The notes below the pieces were generated by a model, which was not told the origin of the DNA, made no database searches, and was given only the letters and a program-made list of their open reading frames with translations. The position numbers were made by a program, and so were the translations under genes. DNA of 64,000 nucleotides from Abelmoschus esculentus (taxonomy: Eukaryota; Streptophyta; Magnoliopsida; Malvales; Malvaceae), in NCBI GenBank assembly GCA_035048815.1, contig JAUCBN010000042.1, positions 1,984,001 to 2,048,000 of the forward strand, in the 5' to 3' direction. Of the stretch, positions 1-11,300 are shown piece after piece; positions within the stretch are counted from its first letter, which is position 1, and each line of letters begins with the position of its first letter.

Positions 1-1
1 A

Positions 2-535
2 AGTGAAAAAAGCCTTGAAATGTGCACCGAGCGATTAGGGAGTGAAACCGGAAGCGAAGTTAGCGATTGCAGCGACGACATTTCCTTGCTTTCGTTGGAA
101 ACTAGAACCGTGGCTAGCAATAAAATTCCGTCGAAGCCGAGGGAAAACTCGTTGACCAGAAAAATGAGTCGTGGTAACAGCTTTCCGCCTCCTTTGACGT
201 CCATTAGCGGTTCCAATAGCGTTCGGGTCAAGTGTTATCGAGAAAACGGTCGCTTAGTTCTTGAGGCCGTTAGTTTCCATCCCTGTCATAGTTACTTCCA
301 TGCAGAACGTAGCGACGGGAGGCTTAGGCTTTCCCTTTTCAACGACGCTGCCCCGATTCTCGACACCGACGAACAAGACGGCGGTGAAGAAGAAGAGTTT
401 GATGGGGAAACTGAGAATAATGTCGTGGGTGAGATTGGGACAGAGAAGTTGCCTAGGCCAAGCAGCTGCAAAGAAAGCGGGCATGGCCACAAAGGCGGCG
501 TTCTTAATTGGAAACCATATTTGGTGTCTACTTAA
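2..535 (+). CDS. FANTASTIC FOUR (FAF)-like protein, 5' end outside window
   Basis: FAF proteins are plant-specific regulators of shoot meristem size. The frame is already open at base 2, so the gene probably begins before the window; the first in-window ATG is at 20, which gives 171 residues to the stop at 533-535. The FAF domain lies at about residues 55-107 of that reading (PPPLTSISG, then VRVKCYRENGRLVLEAV, then SDGRLRLSLF). An acidic stretch (EQDGGEEEEFDGE) follows, and the protein ends in a W-containing tail (NWKPYLVST) as relatives do. The upstream GSETGSEVSDCSDD segment is also FAF-like. No intron is visible. The family is certain; the specific member is not. Confidence 0.85.
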   Translation, partial: SEKSLEMCTERLGSETGSEVSDCSDDISLLSLETRTVASNKIPSKPRENSLTRKMSRGNSFPPPLTSISGSNSVRVKCYRENGRLVLEAVSFHPCHSYFHAERSDGRLRLSLFNDAAPILDTDEQDGGEEEEFDGETENNVVGEIGTEKLPRPSSCKESGHGHKGGVLNWKPYLVST

Positions 536-971
536 AAAACACATGGCTAAATTTGGAAGAATTTCCACCACCCGGAAGTGAACAATTAAAATTACCAATA
601 TCATTACAAGATTCCCTAATTTCCCATTTATTACAAGTTTTAGATTATTTGACATGGATTTCCTAAGATATGCTATTGTTAGTAGTTATTATCGTTATAA
701 GACCACCCTGTGCCACAGTTCATTGTTTTAAAAAAATTATGTTTATTTTTCTAACAATCAAGGATTGCCCTAGTTCTCCTTGCAAGGGATTTATATACAA
801 AAGATAACTTTTGGGATACGGGCAATCGGCAAAGGTTTAAAGGGTAGAAAATTGATTGGTTGGCTTTGGGTCAAGGGAAAGATGGACGTAAACTTCCTTA
901 AAAAACAAGGGAAGTGTCCCACGGTGACGGTGCAATTTGGGTTAAGGGACGCTTCTTTTCCCTTTTTTTTT
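536..971. other. Intergenic, no gene seen
   Basis: This is the 3' flank of the FAF-like gene. It is AT-rich and contains only short frames without family resemblance. Nothing else is supported here. Confidence 0.5.
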
Positions 972-1190
972 AAAAAAAAATTATTAGGTGAACTCTATTC
1001 ATCACGTCATCTATAATCTTAAATAATTAAGATCGTTGATCTTAAAATTTTTCTAAGTGAATCATCACTTCTTTCCTACATGTACTTAGTGAGTAAGTAG
1101 TTATTAAGTGGTTATTTAAAGATCAAAGATCCTGATTACTTGGACTATAGATGACGTGATGAATAAAATTCACCTAACAATCTTTTTTTT
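972..1190. mobile_element. MITE, family A copy 1 (Mutator-like type)
   Basis: A terminal inverted repeat pairs TTAGGTGAACTCTATTCATC near 984 with its complement ending near 1176 (GATGAATAAAATTCACCTAA). The middle carries AAGTGAATCATCACTT, TTAGTGAGTAAGTAG and AAAGATCAAAGATCCTGATTAC, all shared with copies at 1364-1574 and 17668-17877. There is no coding capacity. The ends run into A/T homopolymers, so the exact boundary and target duplication cannot be read. The superfamily is inferred from the 9-bp target duplication of the third copy. Confidence 0.7.
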
Positions 1191-1363
1191 TTTAAGACTA
1201 GGGATGCTGAATTTGTCGAATGTTAGTGGTGCATAAATGAATAGTTGCGGCTTGATATTGAACTTGTGGTTTTATTACCGATATTTAATTTATTAATTAA
1301 TTAATTTAAGTTAATTATTATAGATGTTCATTACGAAGATAACTTTTTTATTATATGTATTTG

Positions 1364-1574
1364 GATAAAAAATTATTAAGTGAATTATATCTGTTACGTC
1401 ATCTGTGAAACTAAGTAATATACCGTTCATTTTAATTTTTTAAAGTGAACTATCACCTCTTTTTTGTATGTAATTAGTGAGTGAGTATTATTTAATAATT
1501 ATTTAAAAATAAACGATTTTAATTACTTGAATTATAGATAACGTGATAAACAAAATTCACTTAAAAAAACTCTC
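1364..1574. mobile_element. MITE, family A copy 2 (diverged)
   Basis: This is the same architecture as the element at 972-1190, about 170 bp further on. Ends pair ATTAAGTGAATTATATCTGT with ACGTGATAAACAAAATTCAC, and the right end finishes in CTCTC, matching the GAGAG terminus of copy 3. It has diverged more than the other two. No clear target duplication is visible. Confidence 0.6.
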
Positions 1575-1865
1575 GGAAGCATGTCCCCACGGATTTTTGT
1601 GTTTTTGAGATATATCACGCGGGTTTTATCGTTTTTTGAGAAAATTAAAGGAATTTTCCTGTGTTTATGAAAGACTTTATTATCTTCACTTGTCTGATTA
1701 TACATTAAAAGACGAGATAACACATTAACTTAATGGTTTAACCTCTCATTTGACACTTGAATTGTAATTAAAATTCCACCCCTGATCCTTTGAATTGACC
1801 GATGGACGGATTTCCAAGGCCTTTCAAGTCACAGGGCCAGACCAGATATTAGCCCTTAACCAATC

Positions 1866-2021
1866 ACCGTTAAATTTTTAACGGTTCAATCATTAATTTA
1901 GTTAAAAAATAAGTTATTTATCAAAAAAGATATAAATTAAATGTTAAATTTATCTCAAAAAAAGAATAAGGGTCAAAACGATAAAAACTATAAACGTTAA
2001 GAGTTAAAATTATCTTTATGC
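1866..2021. repeat. Dispersed repeat, matches 7768-7923
   Basis: About 155 bp beginning CACCGTTAAATTTTTAACGG, with later blocks AGGGTCAAAACGATAAAAAC and GTTAAAATTATCTTTAT, recurs in the same orientation at 7768-7923 with roughly one difference in ten. It is non-coding. It is probably a fragment of an old non-autonomous transposon; no termini are recognised. The rest of 1575-2590 is AT-rich with no gene seen. Confidence 0.6.
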
Positions 2022-2590
2022 TAAAAAAATATTTATATTCTTTTTATATCATTTTTCTCTTGTATTTCATACAAAAATACTTTTTAAAAAATAAATTTAA
2101 AGTAAGAAAAATAATTTTTAGAAACCCCGGACCCTGTATCAGGAATCATCAAGTAGAAAAATGAAAAGAGCAAAACTTCATGGTTGAAAATAATTGTTTT
2201 AAAAGAATAAGGGTGAAATTAAAAATAATTTTTTCAGTAATAACCGTAATGTTTAATTTTTAAAATTAAGATAAAAAATATACATAAATAAACGTATAAT
2301 AGTTTACTCTAATTTTTTATTGTTAGGTCAATAGGCCGTTAATGTTTAACGATTATAAATGATTGAATAACTAAAAATTTACACTCAAAGATATAAATAA
2401 TTTTATTAATTTTTCTTAAAAACGATAATAAACTCAATTTTAAAAAATTAAAAATAGTTATCCAAGTAATTTTACTTTCCCACCTAACTACTCTAGGTTA
2501 AGGCTAGGTCCTAGAGTAAAATATAGACATTATATATGACATCGAAATAACACAAATACACAAACCCGAGTGGGGGCATTAGGATGATGA

Positions 2591-4005
2591 GACATGGTTA
2601 TTGCTTGCGTAATATAAAAATATAGACGTTACGTAACGTAAAATCGTTAATGCAAATATGATTAGTTTAAAATAATTTAGATATAATGCAAACATAGAAA
2701 AAAATTATGGCCCGTTTTACTAACATGAGATCGATTTTTGAGAAACTAGATTCTAGATCAAAGAATTTGAGGGTATAGTTGGTGTACTGTAAATCGACCC
2801 CCATAGAGATCGATTATGTAAGACTGAAGTGAATAAGAAAGTCTGTTTTTGTTGCATGATGGAATTCAGAAATAAGTACATATTTGTTGAAAAAAAAATA
2901 TTATTAATAAATTGTATGAGAACAATAGGATTACAAACAGATTCAAAGTTATCTCTGTAACTCTTTACAAACAGATGATTTCACCACCTAAATCCTAAAT
3001 CAATGTCTGAAATAAATCTTACTTTCTGCATCTTCCGTAATAATATTATGAAGCATATCAGGAAAGTCATCTGGCCAAAACACTACATTATTTAACCCAG
3101 CGTCCATCCTTGAAACATAATCCGCAGCTTTATTAGCTTCACGCCATGTATGTGTCACGCGATAGTCAGTAAACTTAGCTAATAGATTTCGTATTTTATC
3201 CAAATAGCAACTACTACTTGGACCACCGGGCTGTTCTCCATTGATTGTTTTTACTACACTCAATGAACCAGATTCAACCCATAAGAATCTAATTCCCAGA
3301 CTTAAGGCGAGAAGAAGACCTCTCCATATAGCACTTAGTTCTACTGTGAAAATATTCTCATCAAGGGATCTAGTGAAATAGGCGCATAATGGCACACCTT
3401 TATAATCTCGAAGTAAACCACCGATAGCCGAGCATCCATTGCTCATAGACCCATCTGTGTTTAATTTCATCCATCCCATCTCTGGCTTTTTCCATATGCA
3501 CCATTTAATTGGATAAACTTGGTTACAACATCCGGCTTCAGAACTACATCTACAAGTTGAGGTTGAAGAATAGAAAACCCCATAATTATTATAATTCGAT
3601 TCCGATGACTTTGAAACACTTTTATAAAATTTAGATGGTGAAATCCTCAAACTTCGCCATTTTCCGGTGGTTGGTTTTGTCACCGGAATTAAATGAAAAT
3701 CTTCAAAGTTACTGTGCACATCCATTGATGGATTTTTTGAAAGAGAATAGTAAGGGTTTAACAGAAAAAGGGTTTAAGGTTATACTAACCAAAGGCGAAT
3801 GAATACGAATATGGAATATCAAGTTTCCTGTTTATGTTTATATAAAGTAAACATCCTAGTTGAAGTAAAATTAGAATTATATAAAATATATTTTAATATT
3901 TTAGTTTCGGTAGAATTAGGATTATATTTATTAAATATGTCGGTATTTGATGTTAAAGTAGTAATTACAATTATGTAAAATATATTTTAATATTTTAATT
4001 TCAGT
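2591..4005. repeat. Direct duplication, left copy (contains RNase H-like ORF)
   Basis: This block is repeated in the same orientation at 5942-7435. The match begins at CATGGTTATTGCTTGCGTAA (left) against CATGGTTATTGCTCGCATAA (right). It is interrupted at 2706-2877 against 6059-6337, where the copies differ in length and sequence, then resumes through the RNase H-like ORF and its upstream flank. The two copies enclose the broken gibberellin 20-oxidase. Offsets between copies are about 3351 bp at the start and 3461 bp at the ORF. Confidence 0.75.
3000..3725 (-). CDS. RNase H-like (RVT_3) domain protein, copy 1, catalytic Asp lost
   Basis: This single-exon ORF of 241 residues has the plant RNase H-like domain found at the C-terminus of non-LTR retrotransposons and in many stand-alone plant genes. 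The domain spans about residues 86-208. Of the four acidic metal ligands, D91 (KLNTDGS), E129 (FTVELSA) and D202 (AADYVSR) are present, but the third position is Gly153 (ESGSLSVV) where relatives and copy 2 have Asp (codon GGT instead of GAT at 3269-3267). It differs from copy 2 at about 16 of 241 residues. The N-terminal 80 residues, including a Cys-rich patch (CRCSSEAGCC), are not recognised. It may be a retroelement relic or a domesticated gene; hydrolase activity is unlikely. Confidence 0.7.
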   Translation of the reverse strand: MDVHSNFEDFHLIPVTKPTTGKWRSLRISPSKFYKSVSKSSESNYNNYGVFYSSTSTCRCSSEAGCCNQVYPIKWCIWKKPEMGWMKLNTDGSMSNGCSAIGGLLRDYKGVPLCAYFTRSLDENIFTVELSAIWRGLLLALSLGIRFLWVESGSLSVVKTINGEQPGGPSSSCYLDKIRNLLAKFTDYRVTHTWREANKAADYVSRMDAGLNNVVFWPDDFPDMLHNIITEDAESKIYFRH

Positions 4006-4107
4006 AGAATTAAGACTCTATATTTTAATCGGGTGTGGTTCTTGTCTTCATAACTGGAATTAGGATCTGAACATGGTTAACCGCAAAACCAATCAACCTT
4101 ATCTCAA

Positions 4108-5227
4108 ATGTCTGTCTCTGTCCTAATGGAATCGAGCCCTTCACCAGTTCTTTTGCGTCCTACCATAGAAGCAAGAGATGAAACGGATGTCGTTTTTGAC
4201 CCATCAAAGTTACAAAATCAATCAACCTTGCCCACTGAGTTCATGTGGCCGCGTGGGGACCTGGTTCACACGCAGCAGGAAGAGCTTAACGAGCCATTGA
4301 TTGACTTGGAAGGCTTCATCAAAGGAGACGACAAGGCTACTGCCCATGCAGTCGAGCTCCTGAGAACTGCCTGCTCCAAACATGGTTTCTTCCAAGTTAC
4401 CAATCATGGCGTCGATTCAAAGCTTATCCAAGCTGCCTACCAAGAAATTGATGCAGTGTTCAAGTTACCCATTGACAAGAAGTTCAGTTTCCGCCGAAAG
4501 CCTGGTGGATTTTCGGGATATTCCGCTGCCCATGCCGACCGGTTTTTATCCAACTTACCGTGGAAGGAACTTTTTCCTTCGGCTACCGGGGACTCGACTC
4601 CGACGCTTCTGTGGTTCATTATTTTAGGTCTGCTTTGGGGAAAGATTTTGAGCACATCGGGTAAGACTTCATAAATTGCTTCTGTACGTGATGCACACAG
4701 TCAACAATTTAATGGTATTAAATCATTCACATGGTAAGAGTTTGAGACAATTTAAAAATTTTAAAAAATTTATAGGTTTAAATTAGAATTAAAAACCATA
4801 AAGGTTAAATTAAAATTCTTAATAATTTTAAAAGATTTAATAATAATTTTTAAATTAATGAGACCACGAGCAAAATAGTAGAATATAAGTACTGGTTTAA
4901 GTTATATGTTTACTAATTTTTGGACTATTTTTTTAAATCATGAAAAATTAAACTAGAAAGACAAGTTTCCAGATTTTTTTAACGTGAATAGATTAATTTC
5001 ACAATTAAACTTTAAAAATGAATTTCGTTATTTTTTTAAATATGACTTATTATTATTATTATTTTCGTCCATAATTTTAGTGTAAATGCATTAAATATAA
5101 ACGTGTGTAGATTAATGCTATAACGTAGCATACTGAAAAACAAAACGTCCTTACTGCATTAAGACCAGATACGAGGTAGGGGAAATTTGAATCAAAAGTG
5201 AGCAGTTGAGTTACTATTATAATAATG

Positions 5228-5298
<71 letters not shown>

Positions 5299-5940
5299 CA
5301 TCGACCTCGCTTGTTTGAAGGTGTATTTACCAAAAATATTGCGAAAGCATGAGGGAGTTGTCGCTAGTCATATTCGAGCTCCTGTCCATCAGCTTAGGTA
5401 TCGATCGTCACCAGTACCGTGAATTTTTCAAAGATGGTAATTCCATCATGCGTTGCAACTACTATCCCCCGTGTAATAACTCCGTTCTCACCCTCGGCAC
5501 CGGCCCTCACTGCGACCCAACTTCCTTAACAATACTCCACCAAGATCAAGTCGGAGGACTCAGTTTTCGCCGATAACAAATGGAATGCTGTCCTACCACG
5601 ACCAGATTCCCTTGTCGTTAACCTTGGTGATACGTTCAGTGTAAAACAATGAACTCTCCTGCATTACAAACTCTACTGTTGGAACATGCACATGTACATG
5701 TTTGAAATTAATACGAGAAAAGTGTTGTAGGCATTATGTAATGGTAGATACAAGAGCTGCCTGCATCGGGCCACAGGGAGAGAGAGAGGAGATCTTTGGT
5801 CTACTTTGTGTGTCCGAAAGAGGACAAAGTGTTGAGACCCCCACAGGATCTGATGAGCAGGTCGGGAGAGACAAGAGAGTATCCTGATTTCACAGGGTCT
5901 GATTTGTTGGATTTCACACAAAACCACTATCGAGCTGATT
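4108..5940 (+). pseudogene. Gibberellin 20-oxidase pseudogene
   Basis: GA20ox is a cytosolic Fe(II)/2-oxoglutarate dioxygenase making late gibberellin precursors. Exon 1 starts at ATG 4108 and shows EFMWP, PLIDLEGF, ACSKHGFFQVTNHGVD and the diagnostic LPWKE. Near 4590 a single-base shift moves the true frame, and the next recognisable words (HYFRSALGKDFEHIG, 4613-4662) are in another frame. After an intron with a TAA microsatellite, exon 2 (about 5343-5660) reads NYYPPC and GPHCDPTSLTILHQD with the HxD iron ligands. It then shifts again near 5565 (FADNKWNAV, LVVNLGDTF). Exon 3 (about 5728-5940) keeps CLHRA, YPDFT and DFTQNHYRAD, with in-frame stops and further indels. Multiple independent breaks make this non-functional. 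It lies between two direct repeats. Confidence 0.9.
5213..5298. repeat. (TAA)n trinucleotide microsatellite
   Basis: An almost perfect run of about 24-27 ATA/TAA units lies in the first intron of the gibberellin 20-oxidase pseudogene. It gives poly-Ile reading frames on both strands that are not genes. Confidence 0.95.
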
Positions 5941-5941
5941 T

Positions 5942-7435
5942 CACATGGTTATTGCTCGCATAATATAATGTTACGGACGTTATATAACATAAAATTATTA
6001 ATGTAAGCATGATTAATTTAAAAAAATAGATATGATACAAACAAAAATATGCAAAATTGTTTTTTAAAAAAGGTAAATATATACTCACAGTTCTATTATT
6101 TACAAAAAATCATATTCTATTCATGTAAAATAGAGCAAACAAATATTAAAACCTTTTCTGAGCATATGTATGCATGCATGAGCATGTGTATGAACCTATG
6201 AGTACGCAAACAACTCGCTAAAGGAAATGCATGCTGAAAGGTAATACACTCGGTAACGTAGGAAAGAGCGAGATGAGTAAGACTTATCACGACAGATATA
6301 ACATACGGCAAGTAACTAATCCTTGAGATGAATAAGGAAATATTTGCTGAAAAAAAATATATTATTAATAAATTGTATGAGAGCAGTAGGATTACAAACA
6401 GATTCAAAGTTATCTCTATAACCCTTTACAAACAGATGATTTCACCACCTAAATCCTAAATCAATGTCTGAAATAAATCTTACTTTCTGCATCTTCTGTA
6501 ATAATATTATGAAGCATATCAGGAAAGTCATCTGGCCAAAACACTACATTATTTAACCCAGCGTCCATCCTTGAAACATAATCCGCAGCTGTATTAGCTT
6601 CACGCCATGTATGTGTCACGCGATAGTCAATAAACTTAACTAATAGATTTCGTATTTTATCCAAATAACAACTACTACTTGGACCACCGGGCTGTTCTCC
6701 ATTGATTGTTTTTACTACACTCAATGAATCAGATTCAATCCATAAGAATCTAATTCCCAGACTCAAGGCGAAAAGAAGACCCCTCCATATAGCACTTAGT
6801 TCTACTGTGAAAATATTCTCATCAAGCGATCTAGTGAAATAGGCGCATAATGGCACACCTTTATAATCTCGAAGTAAACCACCGATAGCCGAGCATCCAT
6901 TGCTCATAGACCCATCTGTGTTTAATTTCATCCATCCCATCTCTGGCTTTTTCCATATACACCATTTAATTGGATAAACTTGGTTATAACATCCGGCTTT
7001 AGAACTACATCTACAAGTTGAGGTTGAAGAATAGAAAACCCCATAATTATTATAATTTGATTTCGCTGACTTTGAAACATTTTTATGAAATTCAGATGGT
7101 GAAATCCCCAAACTTCGCCATTTTCCGGTGGTTGGCTTTGTCACCAAAATTGAATGAAAATCTTCAAAGTTACTGTGCACATCCATTGATGGATTTTTTG
7201 AAAGAGAATAGTAAGGGTTTAACAGAAAAAGGGTTTAAGGATATACTAACCAAAGCGAATGAATACGGATGTGGAATATCAAAGCTTCTTGTTTCTGTTT
7301 ATATAAAGTGAAAATCCTAGTTGAAGTAAAATTAGAATTATATAAAATATATTTTAATATTTTAATTTTGACAGAATTAGGATTATATTTATTAAATATG
7401 TAAAATTAGAATTATATAAAATATATTTTAATATT
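5942..7435. repeat. Direct duplication, right copy (contains RNase H-like ORF)
   Basis: This is the partner of 2591-4005. It begins directly after the last recognisable codons of the gibberellin 20-oxidase relic. The interval 6059-6337 is longer than in the left copy and unrelated to it. Homology ends near 7435, after the AAATATATTTTAATATT motif. The 3' neighbour is not a second oxidase copy. Confidence 0.75.
6461..7186 (-). CDS. RNase H-like (RVT_3) domain protein, copy 2, ligands intact
   Basis: This 241-residue ORF is about 93% identical by eye to the one at 3000-3725 and has the same start (MDVHSNFEDF) and end (ESKIYFRH). All four acidic positions of the RNase H fold are kept: D91, E129, D153 (IESDSLSVV) and D202. 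No reverse transcriptase or other retroelement domain is next to it. Both copies remaining open over 241 codons suggests recent duplication or selection; the sequence alone does not decide which. Function is unknown beyond the domain. Confidence 0.7.
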   Translation of the reverse strand: MDVHSNFEDFHSILVTKPTTGKWRSLGISPSEFHKNVSKSAKSNYNNYGVFYSSTSTCRCSSKAGCYNQVYPIKWCIWKKPEMGWMKLNTDGSMSNGCSAIGGLLRDYKGVPLCAYFTRSLDENIFTVELSAIWRGLLFALSLGIRFLWIESDSLSVVKTINGEQPGGPSSSCYLDKIRNLLVKFIDYRVTHTWREANTAADYVSRMDAGLNNVVFWPDDFPDMLHNIITEDAESKIYFRH

Positions 7436-8369
7436 CTTCTGGATTTTTAGCACTATGAGGGATTGTCTGCTTTCTTCTCTCCTTGTCCTTCGGAATACTT
7501 TTCGAACAAGTAAAATAAAGCCCACGTCAACCACGTGGCTGACACGTGTTTATTAAATATAATCATAATTCGAATAAAATTTTGATTTTTATCGTAGTTA
7601 GGGTTAAAAATGTTTAATTATTTTATATTTTAGAATTAATTAATTTTTAATATTTATTTGAATTTTAATTTTTTTATATTTTATATTAAAATAAAATTAT
7701 ATTCTATATATGCATTTGATAGGTTACATGTCACGTCACTTAAAATTATATTTCATATATATATATGTATCACTGTTAAATTTTTAACGGTCCAATCATC
7801 AATCTAGTTAAAAAATAAACTATTTGTCAAAAAGATATAGGTTAAGGGACAAATTTATCCAAAAAAAATAAGGGCCAAAACGATAAAAACTGAAAACGTT
7901 AAGGGTTAAAATTATCTTTATATCAATTATAAAATAATATATTTTATAATATTTTATATTAAGAATAAAATTATTTTATTTTTAATTTATTTTAAATTTA
8001 TTATTAATTTAAAATATATTTTTAAATTAAATTTTACAAAAAAATATTTTTTTATTATAAATTTAAATTTATTTTTTAATATTCATAACATTAATAAAAT
8101 TTAAAATTTTAAATATAATTTAAGTTCACAAATACATCACGTCTAAAATAGATATTTTATCTTTTAAAATTAATTTTTTTATTAATAATAAATAATATTT
8201 AATTTTCTAAATTTAGTTTTTTAATTATAACTTTAAAATCACATTTTTAACTGTATTTTTTATAAGAGTCAAGCATTCCTTTAGAAACCTCTAAGCCCTT
8301 TCCCTGTATCTCCCATATAAATCCCTAAACATCGTTTAAAGCACATCAAAAACCCAGGAGAAGAAAACC
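7436..8369. other. Intergenic, AT-rich, includes repeat copy 7768-7923
   Basis: This holds the second copy of the dispersed repeat of 1866-2021, then very AT-rich sequence up to the helicase gene. A TATA-like ATATAAAT at about 8315-8322 lies roughly 50 bp before the helicase ATG and may serve its promoter. No other gene is seen. Confidence 0.5.
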
Positions 8370-11300
8370 ATGAAGTTCCAAATCGAAAATGTTACAGTTT
8401 ACTTCCCCTATGACTTCATCTACCCCGAACAGTACGCTTACATGATCGAACTGAAGAGAGCCTTAGATGCCAAAGGCCATTGCATTCTCGAAATGCCCAC
8501 CGGCACCGGAAAAACCATAGCCTTACTCTCTCTCATCACCAGCTATTCACTCTCAAAACCCCAGAGCCACATCAAGCTCATCTACTGTACCCGCACTGTT
8601 CATGAGATGGAAAAGACATTGGCCGAATTAAAGCTTCTGCACAATTACCAGATTAAACATTTGGGTCCCCAAGCTAGGATTCTTGCCATTGGCCTTTCTT
8701 CCAGGAAGAATCTGTGTGTTAACCCCACGGTTGTTGCGGCGGAGAACCGGGACTCCGTGGATGCTGGATGTAGGAAGTTGACGGCGAGTTGGGTTCGAGC
8801 TATGGCGGCGGAGAACCCCAATGTGCCAACTTGTCAGTTTTTTGAGAATTATGAGAGGGACGCTTCCGCCGTCTTGCCACCCGGAGTTTATACCCTTCAA
8901 GTATCCTAATTTTAGTTTTTCTTTTCAGAGAATGTTTATAAATAGTGTATTGATGATTTGAATTTTAAGTTTCAATTGCTAGCAATGACTCTTCAAGATT
9001 GTTTAAGTGACATTAGGTTGTTTGCTTAGGGAAATGGAAAGCAAAATGTGCCACATTTAAAACAAACAAACAATTAATTTGAAGAATTGCAAGTGAAACT
9101 AAAAATTAATTTTTTAGAAGGTCCAACAATTCAGATGACTTTACATTTATGCAGTCTAATTATGTCACAACTGATTTTATACTTTTATGTTGGGCATTGT
9201 TTTTGTAGGACTTGAGGGTGTTTGGGAAGGAGAAAGGGTGGTGTCCGTATTTTTTGGCAAGACATATGGTGCAGTTTGCTAATGTGGTTGTGTACAGCTA
9301 TCAGTACTTGCTTGATCCGAAGGTGGCTGGGATTATATCAAAGGAAATGCAGAAGGAATCTGTTGTGGTGTTCGATGAGGCGCATAATATCGACAATGTG
9401 TGTATAGAAGCACTTAGTGTTAGTGTTAGGAGACAGACACTTGAAGGAGCTACAAGGAATCTTAATAGGATAAGTCAAGAGATTGATAGGTATGTTTATT
9501 TTTCCTTCTGATATTTTCATATCACATCTGTGAAATTTACCATTTTGGTTGAAATTAGAGATAGAAAAGGATAGGTAGGGGACTATTAGGAGCAATCTTA
9601 GATTAGTTCTTGAGGAGAATACCTTACCTTAATTTCTCAAAAATGAAATTATGTATATGTTTATTTAAATTGTATATCATGGTAGGAAGGTTCAAGGCCA
9701 CTGATGCAAGCAGACTTCGTGCTGAATACAACCGACTTGTAGAGGGTTTGGCATTGAGACAAAACCTACCCAGTATGTGAACTAGAATCCTTTTCCGCAT
9801 GATGATTTTAGCACCATTCCTTTGATTTGATGATGGCCCAGATCATCAATTTTACCCTCTTCTCTTATGCAGTCACTGACAACTGGCTTTCAAATCCTGC
9901 CTTGCCTGATGATATTCTGAAGGAAGCTGTGCCTGGAAATATCCGTCGAGCAGAGCACTTTTTGCATGTTCTTCGTAGATTAGTTCAGTATATAAGGGGC
10001 CGATTGGACACTGAGAATGTTGAGAAAGAAGGCCCAGTTAGCTTTGTTGCCTCTCTCAATAGTCATGCTGGAATTGACCAGAAAACACTGAAGTTCTGTT
10101 ATGACCGTCTGCATTCACTCATGTTGACTCTAGAAATTACCGACACAGATGAATTCTTACACATCCAAACAATATGTGATTTTGCTACTCTGGTAGGCAC
10201 TTATGGTCGTGGATTTTCAATTATTATTGAACCTTTTGATGAAAGAATGCCTCATATTCCAGATCCTATCTTGCAGGTTGGTGTCTGCTGTTTTTTCTTT
10301 TCTTTTCTGAATTACTGTTGTTTCAGTATTTGGGCCGACTTCTATAATATCCCAAATAACATGCAGTAGTTTGGTCCCTATATGCTATGATCTTTTTTTC
10401 CAAAATCTCTATTTTTATTGAGACATTCGCTGTATTGTTTTCTAGGGTAAGAAAATCAAGATGGTAATTTTCGTTCCCTATATGCTATGTCCTTTTACAT
10501 TATCTGTCTTCCACAACAACATTTTATGCCTTGTTTCACACTAGAGTCTATGTTTTTTCAAGTGCTTGCATACCTGTGAATCCTCTTTTCTTTTTTCCTC
10601 CCTACTCCCAATACATTAGCATATGATATTTAGTCAGTTAAAATACTAATATTTGTTGATTTGGCATTCCAGCTTAGCTGTCATGATGCATCGCTTGCCA
10701 TAAAGCCTGTGTTTGACCGATTCCAATCTGTTGTTATTACATCTGGCACGCTTAGCCCAATTGATCTGTACCCACGCCTTCTTAATTTTCACCCAGTTGT
10801 CAGTCGTAGCTTTACAATGTCCTTGACAAGAGATTGCATATGTCCCATGGTTCTTACACGTGGAAGGTAAGCAGTTAATAATCTTGTTAAGATATTAAGC
10901 CTTACCGTTATAGTTACTTTATGTCAATTACCATTTGTTTGTTCTTGCAGTGATCAACTTCCTGTTAGTACCAAATTTGATATGAGAAGTGATCCTGGTG
11001 TCGTAAGGAATTATGGGAAGCTCTTGTTGGAGATGGTCTCTATTGTCCCTGATGGAATTGTCTGTTTCTTTGTCAGTTATTCATATATGGATGGAATTAT
11101 TAATACTTGGAATGACAGTGGAATTCTGAAGGTCATGATCATTTGTCTTCTGTTGTTAAATTGCGCAAAGTACTTGGACATCTTTCGTTCCCGTTCTTAC
11201 CCCCTTATTTTTTATCTGTCTCCTATCTATCAGCTGGTTTATACACTTGGGAATGACATTACCTTTATACTGGAAGCTTATGCAGTTTTCCTGATGAAAT

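Noticed and set aside
254..655. Minus-strand ORF over the FAF-like gene
   Set aside because: Antisense shadow of a clearly recognised coding region with no family features of its own.
780..1016. 78-residue plus frame before the first MITE
   Set aside because: Runs into the MITE and homopolymers, starts from a non-ATG codon and has no family resemblance.
5077..5422. Poly-isoleucine ORFs on both strands
   Set aside because: They are translations of the TAA microsatellite in the oxidase intron.
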